Part shown: piece by piece, positions 1 to 5,706 of the stretch
How positions within the stretch are numbered: the stretch's first letter is position 1
Layout: each line of letters begins with the position of its first letter
The notes under the pieces: generated by a model
Seen by the model: the letters and a program-made list of their open reading frames with translations, nothing else
What the model was told of the DNA's origin: nothing
Database searches by the model: none
Program-made: the position numbers and the translations under genes
Assembly: GCA_947631075.1 (NCBI GenBank)
Contig: CANRJU010000116.1
Span: 1 to 7,592, forward strand
Direction: 5' to 3'
DNA: 7,592 bases
Source: an uncultured Lachnospiraceae bacterium
GTDB lineage: Bacteria; Bacillota; Clostridia; Lachnospirales; Lachnospiraceae

Positions 1-1984
1 CAAGACCGGCATTGAGAAGGAATACGAGGACGAGCTGAAAGGAGAGAAGGGCTCGGAGACGCTCCTGATCGACAGCTCCTCCCGCATTATGGAGGTTCAG
101 AAGGACAAGGACGCCGTGGCGGGCAACGACATCTACCTCTCCATCAACGCGGACCTGCAGAAGGCCACCTATAAGCTGGCGGAGAAGGAGATCGCGGGAA
201 TCCTCACCTCCAAGCTGACCAACTCCAAGAGCCACGGCACGAGGGGACGCCAGGCGTCGGGAATTCTGGTCTCCATTTACGATGTGTACGACGCCATCCT
301 CCAGAACAGCATTGTGGACGTCTCCCATTTTTCCGAGGACGACGCCACGGATCTGGAGAAGGCAATTTATGAGGATTTTACGGCCTCCAAGGAAACGGCT
401 GTCTCCCGGATCAAGAGCCAGCTCACCTATGGCAACCGGACGCCGGGAAAGGAGCTCTCAAAGCCGTTAGACGATTACCTGGACTACATCCTCTCGCTGC
501 TTCGGACCAACGGAGTCATCAACAGCAGCAATATGGACACATCCACCACAGCGTACCAGAACTACGCGAACGACAAGAGCAGCCTCTCCGAGCTGTTGGT
601 CTATGCCATTGAGCACAACTGGATCAACCTGGACATGCTGGAAATCGGCAAGGATTACTACAGCAGCGAGGAAGTTTTTGAAAAAATAACCGAATATGTG
701 TACGCGGAAATTTCCGACGACCCGCTATTTGACAAAAAGGTCTATCACGTCATGGTGAATAACGGCACGATTTCCGGGCGGGAGATCTGCCTGCTGTTAT
801 TTGACCAGAAGGTATTGAAGAAAAATAAGACCACCTATGTCAAGCTGCAGACGGGCATGATTTCCCCCTACTCCTTTATCGTGGGGAAAATCCGGTCCCT
901 GGACATCCCGCCGGGAGATCTGGGACTGACGCCGTGCGCCTGCTCGGTGGTTACGTCGGTCAAGACCGGTAAGGTGCTGGCCCTCGTGTCCTACCCCAGC
1001 TACGACAACAATAAATTTGCCAATTCCGTGGACAGCGATTACTACGCGAGAATCAGCACCAGCAGCGCGTCTGCCCTCTTGAACCGGGCGACGCAGCAAA
1101 AGACGGCGCCGGGCTCCACCTTTAAGATGGTCACGGCAACGACCGTTCTGGAGGAGGGGATCATAAGCCCCTACACCACCGTCCACGATAACGTACAGTT
1201 TACCAAAATCAACAAGCCGTGGCCCAAGTGCTGGAGTTCCTATTCGCACGGGACGATCAACGTCTCCCAGGCCATCCAGCACTCCTGCAACTATTTCTTC
1301 TACGAGATGGGGTATCGGCTCGGCAACGGGCACGGCAATGTGGTCGACAATGAAAAGGGACTGGAGCGGCTGAAAAAATACGCGTCGCGCTACGGGCTGA
1401 CGGATACCTCAGGCATCGAGCTCCCGGAGGCGGAGCCCACCTTTTCGGATATCGACATCGTCCGTTCCGCGATCGGCCAGGGTTCCAACAGCTACACGCC
1501 GGTGCAGATGTCCCGGTATGTGACGACGGTCGCGAACGGGAGCACCTGCTACGATCTGACACTGGTGGACAAGTTAGTCAATACGACGACCGGCAAGACC
1601 ACCAAAAATTCGGCCAATATAAAGAGCGACTTAGACGTGTCCGCGTCTACGCTCTCAGCCATAAAGACCGGCATGAAAAACGTGGTGAACAATGGCAGCA
1701 TAACGTCGCTGTTCCAGAGCGTCCCGGTGACCGTGGCGGGAAAGACCGGTACGGCCCAGGTCACAGCCAACGAGCCCAACCACGCGCTGTTCGTCAGCTT
1801 CGCTCCTTACGAGGATCCGGAGATCTCCGTGACGGTGCAGATACCCAACGGATTCACCTCATCCAACGCGGCGGAGCTCGCGAGCAAGGTATATAAGTAT
1901 TATTTTGACAAGGCTTCCAGAAAGTCTCTGTTGAACAAAAAAGTATCCAATCCGGCCATGAGCAGCGGCGGAGTTACCGATTAG
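1..1984 (+). CDS. mrdA: Penicillin-binding protein 2-like class B transpeptidase (5' partial)
   Basis: This is a class B penicillin-binding protein, a DD-transpeptidase that crosslinks peptidoglycan outside the membrane, normally paired with a RodA-type polymerase. The reading frame is open from base 2, so the ATG at 89 is internal and the true start, membrane anchor and most of the N-terminal domain lie upstream. The first codons encode the family's GIEKEYEDELKG motif, as in E. coli PBP2 (GIEKYYEDVLHG). All three catalytic motifs are present: SxxK as STFK (Ser codon 1115-1117, within APGSTFK), SxN as SCN (1283-1291) and KTGT (1742-1753). PSYDNN and NRATQ also match the family. About 240 residues (roughly 203-925) are inserted between the N-terminal domain and the transpeptidase fold, which E. 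coli PBP2 lacks. The stop codon overlaps the minC ribosome binding site. I favour mrdA over spoVD or ftsI because minCDE and a rodA-type gene follow, but the symbol rests on context. Confidence 0.93.
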   Translation, partial: KTGIEKEYEDELKGEKGSETLLIDSSSRIMEVQKDKDAVAGNDIYLSINADLQKATYKLAEKEIAGILTSKLTNSKSHGTRGRQASGILVSIYDVYDAILQNSIVDVSHFSEDDATDLEKAIYEDFTASKETAVSRIKSQLTYGNRTPGKELSKPLDDYLDYILSLLRTNGVINSSNMDTSTTAYQNYANDKSSLSELLVYAIEHNWINLDMLEIGKDYYSSEEVFEKITEYVYAEISDDPLFDKKVYHVMVNNGTISGREICLLLFDQKVLKKNKTTYVKLQTGMISPYSFIVGKIRSLDIPPGDLGLTPCACSVVTSVKTGKVLALVSYPSYDNNKFANSVDSDYYARISTSSASALLNRATQQKTAPGSTFKMVTATTVLEEGIISPYTTVHDNVQFTKINKPWPKCWSSYSHGTINVSQAIQHSCNYFFYEMGYRLGNGHGNVVDNEKGLERLKKYASRYGLTDTSGIELPEAEPTFSDIDIVRSAIGQGSNSYTPVQMSRYVTTVANGSTCYDLTLVDKLVNTTTGKTTKNSANIKSDLDVSASTLSAIKTGMKNVVNNGSITSLFQSVPVTVAGKTGTAQVTANEPNHALFVSFAPYEDPEISVTVQIPNGFTSSNAAELASKVYKYYFDKASRKSLLNKKVSNPAMSSGGVTD

Positions 1985-1994
1985 GAGGAAAAAT

Positions 1995-2660
1995 ATGAAA
2001 AAAGCACCCGTAGTGATCAAGGGCAACAAATCCGGGATACGCATCGTGTTAGACGCCGATCTGGACTTTGAGACCCTTCTTGAAAAAGTACAGGATAAAT
2101 TTTCTTCCAGCGCGGATTTCCTGGGGAACGCCCAGGTGGCGGTATCCTTTGAGGGGAGAGAGCTGACGGAGGACGAGGAGGCAATGCTCCTGCAGTGCAT
2201 CGCGGATCATTCCAAGCTGGACGTGGTGTGCGTCCTGGACAACGACAGGGAGAGAGAGCAGTATTTTTCCCGCTCTTTAAACGAGCGGCTGATGCAGATG
2301 AATTCCAATACCGGCCAGTTCTTCAAGGGAAATCTCCGTTCCGGCCAGGTGCTGGAATTTGAGACGAGCATCGTCATACTGGGGGACGTAAACGCCGGGG
2401 CCCATGTGGTCTCCACGGGAAATATCGTGGTACTGGGCAGCCTGCTCGGCACGGTCTACGCCGGCGCGTCCGGCCGGGAGAACTGCTTTGTGGCGGCGCT
2501 TAAAATGAATCCGGTGCAGATTCGGATCGGCGACGTGATCGCCCGCTCGTCCGACGAGAAAAAGCCGGTTCCCAAGGAGCCCCAGATCGCCTATCTGGAA
2601 AACGGCACCATATACGTTGATACGCTGTCAAGAAAAACGCTGGCAGATATTCATATATAA
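1995..2660 (+). CDS. minC: Septum site-determining protein MinC
   Basis: MinC inhibits FtsZ assembly and is recruited to the membrane by MinD, so that Z rings are blocked away from midcell. The protein has 221 residues, a normal length. The N-terminal half (about 1-100) is the poorly conserved FtsZ-inhibiting domain. A short linker leads to the C-terminal beta-helix domain (about 107-210), which is diagnostic: RSGQ at 115-118, then the repeating turns GDVNAGAHVVSTGNIVVLGS and GTVYAGASG. RSGQ is the MinD-contact motif in characterised MinC proteins. The start is set by an AGGAGG sequence at 1983-1988, six bases before the ATG and overlapping the stop codon of the preceding gene, so translation is probably coupled. 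minD follows after 17 nt. I see no defect in the gene. Confidence 0.95.
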   Translation: MKKAPVVIKGNKSGIRIVLDADLDFETLLEKVQDKFSSSADFLGNAQVAVSFEGRELTEDEEAMLLQCIADHSKLDVVCVLDNDREREQYFSRSLNERLMQMNSNTGQFFKGNLRSGQVLEFETSIVILGDVNAGAHVVSTGNIVVLGSLLGTVYAGASGRENCFVAALKMNPVQIRIGDVIARSSDEKKPVPKEPQIAYLENGTIYVDTLSRKTLADIHI

Positions 2661-2677
2661 AGATGGAGGAATGAAAA

Positions 2678-3466
2678 ATGAGTGAAGTAATCGTCATTAC
2701 ATCAGGAAAAGGCGGCGTCGGAAAGACGACGACAACGGCTAATGTAGGAACAGGACTTGCCAAAGAGGGGCATAAAGTAGTTCTCATTGATACAGATATC
2801 GGACTTCGGAACCTGGATGTGGTAATGGGCCTGGAGAACCGCATCGTCTACAATCTGGTAGACGTGATCGAGGGAAACTGCCGCATCAAGCAGGCGCTGA
2901 TCAAGGACAAGCGGTATCCGAACCTCTACCTTTTGCCATCAGCCCAGACGCGGGACAAGACGGCGGTCAACCCGGAGCAGATGCAGAAGCTGACGTCCGA
3001 GTTAAAGGAAGAATTTGAGTACATACTGCTGGACTGCCCGGCGGGCATCGAGCAGGGATTTAAGAACGCCATCGCGGGCGCGGACCGCGCGCTGGTAGTG
3101 ACGACGCCGGAGGTCTCGGCTGTCCGCGACGCGGACCGGATTATCGGGCTGCTGGAGGCCAATGAGATCGGAAAGACCGAGCTGATTGTCAACCGTCTCC
3201 GGGCGGACATGGTCAAGAGAGGCGATATGATGTCCAGCGACGACGTGGTGGAGATTCTCGCCATTGACCTTTTGGGCGTTGTACCGGACGACGAGAACAT
3301 CGTGGTGTCCACCAACCAGGGCGAGCCGCTCGTGGGCAGCAAGTCGTTGGCGGGACAGGCCTATGAGAACATCTGCCGCCGCATTATGGGAGAAGAAGTG
3401 CCGTTTTTGGATTTGTTGCAGAAGACAGGATTCTTTTCTAAGATAAAAAATAAATTCAAAAACTAA
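2678..3466 (+). CDS. minD: Septum site-determining ATPase MinD
   Basis: MinD is the ParA/MinD-family ATPase that dimerises on the membrane when ATP-bound, carries MinC, and is released by MinE-stimulated hydrolysis. The deviant Walker A motif GKGGVGKTT is at residues 10-18, with the signature Lys11 and the P-loop Lys16. Asp40 lies in the DTDIGLRNLD switch I region and Asp119 in the LLDCPAG switch II/Walker B region. TTPEVSAVRDADR is also typical of MinD. The last 18-20 residues (GFFSKIKNKFKN at the end) form a basic, amphipathic stretch expected to be the membrane-targeting helix. Length is 262 residues, normal for the family. GGAGG at 2665-2669 lies eight bases before the ATG. The presence of both minC and minE beside it supports MinD over a ParA or FlhG relative. 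Confidence 0.97.
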   Translation: MSEVIVITSGKGGVGKTTTTANVGTGLAKEGHKVVLIDTDIGLRNLDVVMGLENRIVYNLVDVIEGNCRIKQALIKDKRYPNLYLLPSAQTRDKTAVNPEQMQKLTSELKEEFEYILLDCPAGIEQGFKNAIAGADRALVVTTPEVSAVRDADRIIGLLEANEIGKTELIVNRLRADMVKRGDMMSSDDVVEILAIDLLGVVPDDENIVVSTNQGEPLVGSKSLAGQAYENICRRIMGEEVPFLDLLQKTGFFSKIKNKFKN

Positions 3467-3480
3467 GGAGATGATCGGAT

Positions 3481-3759
3481 ATGGGTTTTTCAGATTTTTT
3501 TAGAAAAAAATCTTCGAGCAACGTGGCCAAGGACCGTCTGAAGATGGTGTTAGTCTCGGACCGGGCCAACTGCTCGCCGGAAATTATGGAGCAGATTAAA
3601 AATGATATTATTCATGTTTTGTCCAAATATGTCGAAATAGATTTGGAAGGATTGGATATTAAGATCGAGCAGACGGAATCCGAGGGGAACAACGGCATGG
3701 TGCCGGCCCTGTTTGCCAATATTCCGATCAAGGATATGAAACACGCGGGATCAAAATAG
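3481..3759 (+). CDS. minE: Cell division topological specificity factor MinE
   Basis: MinE stimulates the MinD ATPase and drives pole-to-pole or gradient behaviour of MinCD. The protein has 92 residues, against 88 in E. coli. Residues 2-10 (GFSDFFRKK) match the amphipathic membrane-targeting segment. VAKDRLKMVLVSDRA (15-29) corresponds to the MinD-binding region, E. coli IAKERLQIIVAERR. Residues 34-85, including IMEQIKNDIIHVLSKYVEID, form the dimeric topological specificity domain. AAGGAG at 3465-3470 overlaps the minD stop codon and lies ten bases before the ATG. Early codons contain T7 and A7 runs that form an inverted repeat (3492-3513). A full MinE in a Gram-positive background is typical of many Clostridia, whereas Bacillus uses DivIVA/MinJ instead. 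Confidence 0.95.
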   Translation: MGFSDFFRKKSSSNVAKDRLKMVLVSDRANCSPEIMEQIKNDIIHVLSKYVEIDLEGLDIKIEQTESEGNNGMVPALFANIPIKDMKHAGSK

Positions 3760-3777
3760 AGCAGGTGGGATAATCTT

Positions 3778-4938
3778 ATGCGGGAACGAGTGGAGCGTTG
3801 GCTGGAATTAAAGCGGTACAACTGGAAAAATTATGACTTTTCCCTGGTGGCCGTGGTGCTGATTCTGACGCTGATCAGCACCTATGTGCTGTATATCATC
3901 CAGGGAAACAAGTTTTCGATGAGCCGGCAGGTCATAGGTATTATTGGCGGTCTGATCGTGCTGTTTATTTTTTCCATCCTGGATTACCATGACTTGTGTA
4001 CCTATATACCGATTATATACGTTATTTCCACGCTGATGGCCGCGGCTACGAGGCTGTCTCCGTTAGGAACCGACCAGGACACCAAATCGTACCGCTGGCT
4101 GGATTTTAAGGTAATTGTGTTCCAGCCGTCCGAGATCTGCAAGGTGGTTGTCATACTGGCGTTAGCGGTGTTTTTTGCCAAGCGGCGGGAGAACCTGAAG
4201 ACGTTTACCAACTTTTTTATCGCGTCGGCGATCGCGCTGCTGCCCACGTTTTTTATTCTGATTCAGTCGGACTTGTCCTCTGGCATGGTCATACTGGTGA
4301 TGATGCTGATGAGCTCCGGCATCGGACACCGGGTTCTGGGACCGGTGGCGGCCATCGTCGTACCAGTAATACTGTTTCTGTTCTGGTACATTCAGCAGCC
4401 GGGGCAGAAGCTGTTAAAGGGATATCAGTTAAAGAGAATTGTCGGGTGGCTTCACCCGGAGGAGGCGGCGCTCGGAGTTATGTACCAGCAGAACAACTCC
4501 ATCCTGTCCATCGCCTCCGGCAAGCTGTACGGAAAGATTATGGCGGGGGATACGGCCACGCGGAATTACTCCAAGGTGGACGTTATTGAGAGCGATTTTA
4601 TCTGGACCCCCATCAGCGAGGAATTTGGATTTATCGGCGGCATGATCATTCTGGTCCTGCTGTCCATAGTTATCATAAAATGCTTTCTCCTGGCCAAGCA
4701 GGCCAGGGATTATATGGGGATGATGATCTGCATCGGAATCGGCGCCATGTACAGCTTTCAGACATTTTTTAATATCGGCGTGGCAACCCGGCTTCTTCCC
4801 AACACGGGCCTTCCCCTTCCTTTTCTGAGCAACGGCCTCTCGTCCCTGCTCAGCAATATGATCACCATCGGAATCCTGCTGAATATCGGGATTCAGCCCC
4901 ACCGGGGGAGCAACAGCAACGAATTTGAAATCCACTGA
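3778..4938 (+). CDS. rodA: RodA/FtsW-type SEDS peptidoglycan glycosyltransferase
   Basis: SEDS proteins polymerise lipid II into glycan strands and work with a class B PBP. This 386-residue protein is strongly hydrophobic, with about ten membrane segments beginning near residue 22, which fits the family. Recognisable motifs are YRWLDFKVIVFQPSE (105-119), the IQSDLSSG segment (162-169; canonical QPDLG), HPEE (226-229), IASGKLYGK (245-253), SDFIWTPISEEFG (272-284) and TGLPLPFLSNG (343-353). By alignment from memory, Asp273 corresponds to the catalytic Asp in the HTDFIF motif of E. coli RodA (Asp262). Several motifs differ from the usual form: LPERHTDF is replaced by VDVIESDF, and SYGGSS by SNGLSS. 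The upstream AGGTGGG at 3763-3769 is a modest ribosome binding site eight bases before the ATG. The location in the same operon as the PBP favours rodA over ftsW or spoVE, but the symbol is partly contextual. Confidence 0.88.
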   Translation: MRERVERWLELKRYNWKNYDFSLVAVVLILTLISTYVLYIIQGNKFSMSRQVIGIIGGLIVLFIFSILDYHDLCTYIPIIYVISTLMAAATRLSPLGTDQDTKSYRWLDFKVIVFQPSEICKVVVILALAVFFAKRRENLKTFTNFFIASAIALLPTFFILIQSDLSSGMVILVMMLMSSGIGHRVLGPVAAIVVPVILFLFWYIQQPGQKLLKGYQLKRIVGWLHPEEAALGVMYQQNNSILSIASGKLYGKIMAGDTATRNYSKVDVIESDFIWTPISEEFGFIGGMIILVLLSIVIIKCFLLAKQARDYMGMMICIGIGAMYSFQTFFNIGVATRLLPNTGLPLPFLSNGLSSLLSNMITIGILLNIGIQPHRGSNSNEFEIH

Positions 4939-4942
4939 GTGA

Positions 4943-4948
4943 AAGGAG
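4943..4948 (+). promoter_or_regulatory. Ribosome binding site that fixes the mgsA start
   Basis: AAGGAG lies ten bases before the ATG at 4959 but only four bases before an in-frame TTG at 4953. The spacing and codon preference favour the ATG, giving a protein starting MNIGLIAHD, which matches the usual MgsA N-terminus. Confidence 0.75.
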
Positions 4949-4958
4949 AGTTTTGAGT

Positions 4959-5357
4959 ATGAATATTGGATTGATCGCCCATGACGCGAAGAAAATACTG
5001 ATGCAGAATTTCTGCGTCGCGTATCGGGGCATTTTGAACAAGCATACGATTTTTGCCACGGGGACTACCGGGAGACTGGTAGAGGAAGTGACAAATCTTA
5101 ATATACACAAGTATCTGGCCGGCCATCTGGGCGGCGAAAAGCAGATGGGAGCGCAGATTGAGAACAATGAACTGGATCTGGTGATTTTTTTGCGGGATCC
5201 GCTGACCCCGAAGGTACACGAGCCGGACAGTGACACCATTTTCCGGCTCTGCGATATACACAACATCCCTCTCGCCACCAATCTGGCCACGGCGGAGCTG
5301 CTCATTAAGGCGCTGGAGCGGGGGGATTTAGACTGGCGCGAATTAGTTCGTATGTAA
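4959..5357 (+). CDS. mgsA: Methylglyoxal synthase
   Basis: MgsA converts dihydroxyacetone phosphate to methylglyoxal and phosphate, a glycolytic bypass that relieves sugar-phosphate stress. The 132-residue protein covers the whole family fold and lacks only the C-terminal tail of the 152-residue E. coli enzyme. Conserved features are HD at 8-9 (E. coli His19/Asp20), ATGTTG at 33-38 (phosphate binding), RDPL with Asp80 (E. coli Asp91), HEPD with His87 (His98) and Asp90 (Asp101), and NIPLATNLATAE. The unusual point is LGGEKQMG at 57-64: Glu60 stands where E. coli has the catalytic Asp71 in GGDQQVG. The gene is last in the operon, 20 nt after the SEDS gene, and is followed at once by a hairpin. 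Family assignment is secure. Normal activity is likely but not proven, given the substitution. Confidence 0.95.
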   Translation: MNIGLIAHDAKKILMQNFCVAYRGILNKHTIFATGTTGRLVEEVTNLNIHKYLAGHLGGEKQMGAQIENNELDLVIFLRDPLTPKVHEPDSDTIFRLCDIHNIPLATNLATAELLIKALERGDLDWRELVRM

Positions 5358-5377
5358 GGTGCGAGAGTACGCACCTT
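5356..5377 (+). terminator. Probable intrinsic terminator after mgsA
   Basis: AAGGTGCG (5356-5363) and CGCACCTT (5370-5377) form a perfect 8-bp stem with a 6-base loop, AGAGTA, beginning in the mgsA stop codon. Only a short TTT/TTTC follows, so the U-tract is weak. The hairpin lies between two convergent genes. The minus-strand direction lacks a U-tract altogether, so it is more likely to serve the mgsA side. Confidence 0.6.
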
Positions 5378-5395
5378 TCATGCTATATGGAAGTG

Positions 5396-5590
5396 TTAAT
5401 TTTTCAGCCTTCCGCAAAAACTAATGGCATAGAGCCCGCACACGCCGATGACCGCGTAAATGATCCGGGAGATCACAGACATGGAACCGCAGATAAAGGC
5501 GACCAGGTCCAGCCCGAAAAAGCCGATCAGCCCCCAGTTGATCGCGCCGATGATCACAAGGATCAAAGCTGTGTAATCTAATCCTTTCAT
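5396..5590 (-). CDS. Small DUF378-type membrane protein
   Basis: The gene encodes a 64-residue protein, MKGLDYTALILVIIGAINWG at its start, with two predicted membrane helices (about 7-30 and 38-57). The motifs IGAINWGLIGFFGLDLVA and SRIIYAVIGVCGLYAI match the DUF378 family, which includes Bacillus YuzA, as I remember it. The family has no established function and I do not assign one. The start is well supported by AAGGAGGT six bases upstream on the minus strand. It is the only minus-strand gene in the window and is convergent with mgsA, so it is probably transcribed alone. The overlapping plus-strand open frame at 5387-5581 shows no family resemblance and has no ribosome binding site. Confidence 0.85.
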   Translation of the reverse strand: MKGLDYTALILVIIGAINWGLIGFFGLDLVAFICGSMSVISRIIYAVIGVCGLYAISFCGRLKN

Positions 5591-5596
5591 TTTTGC

Positions 5597-5604
5597 ACCT
5601 CCTT
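5597..5604 (-). promoter_or_regulatory. Ribosome binding site of the DUF378 gene
   Basis: On the minus strand this reads AAGGAGGT, a near-perfect Shine-Dalgarno sequence six bases before the ATG. It is the strongest single argument that this short gene is translated. Confidence 0.85.
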
Positions 5605-5692
5605 TTTTTTATAGTGTGGCAAAAATAAAAGAGACTATTCATGTTTTGACTGGTATTTTTTTGGATGGATTTTACTAGTATTTTTGGACGGA

Positions 5693-5700
5693 AAGGAAGG
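5693..5700 (+). promoter_or_regulatory. Ribosome binding site that sets a GTG start for the HlyD-like gene
   Basis: AAGGAAGG lies six bases before GTG at 5707, in frame with the gene. The upstream in-frame ATG at 5665 has no usable Shine-Dalgarno sequence, and the ATG at 5731 has only a weak one. GTG 5707 is therefore the preferred start. Confidence 0.7.
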
Positions 5701-5706
5701 ACTTTT

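Larger units (their letters stand above)
5591..5706. other. Divergent intergenic region
   Basis: These 116 AT-rich bases separate the minus-strand DUF378 gene from the plus-strand HlyD-like gene and should carry promoters for both. A TTGACT at 5646-5651 could be a plus-strand -35 box, but I find no good -10 hexamer at 16-18 bases, so I do not call a promoter. On the minus strand TAAAAT occurs (complement of 5669-5674) without a matching -35. An imperfect direct repeat spans 5651-5692. Confidence 0.5.

Noticed and set aside
797..1562. Long minus-strand open frames opposite the transpeptidase gene (797-1333 and 1257-1562)
   Set aside because: They lie antisense to the conserved catalytic domain of the PBP, have no ribosome binding sites, and their translations are rich in Arg, Gly and Pro as expected for shadow frames of GC-rich codons.
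2671..2685. Tiny ATG...TGA frame (four sense codons) overlapping the minD start
   Set aside because: The GGAGG at 2665-2669 is only one base from this ATG but eight bases from the minD ATG, so only minD initiation is plausible.
5387..5581. 64-codon plus-strand open frame opposite the DUF378 gene
   Set aside because: It has no Shine-Dalgarno sequence and no recognisable motif, and it overlaps the mgsA terminator region. The minus-strand frame has a near-perfect ribosome binding site and a known family signature.
5646..5674. Sigma-70 type promoter with TTGACT at 5646-5651
   Set aside because: The hexamer at 17-base spacing is ATTTTA, a poor -10 match, and better -10 candidates (TAGTAT at 5676) are 24 bases away. 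It may still be a real -35, but I cannot support the call.
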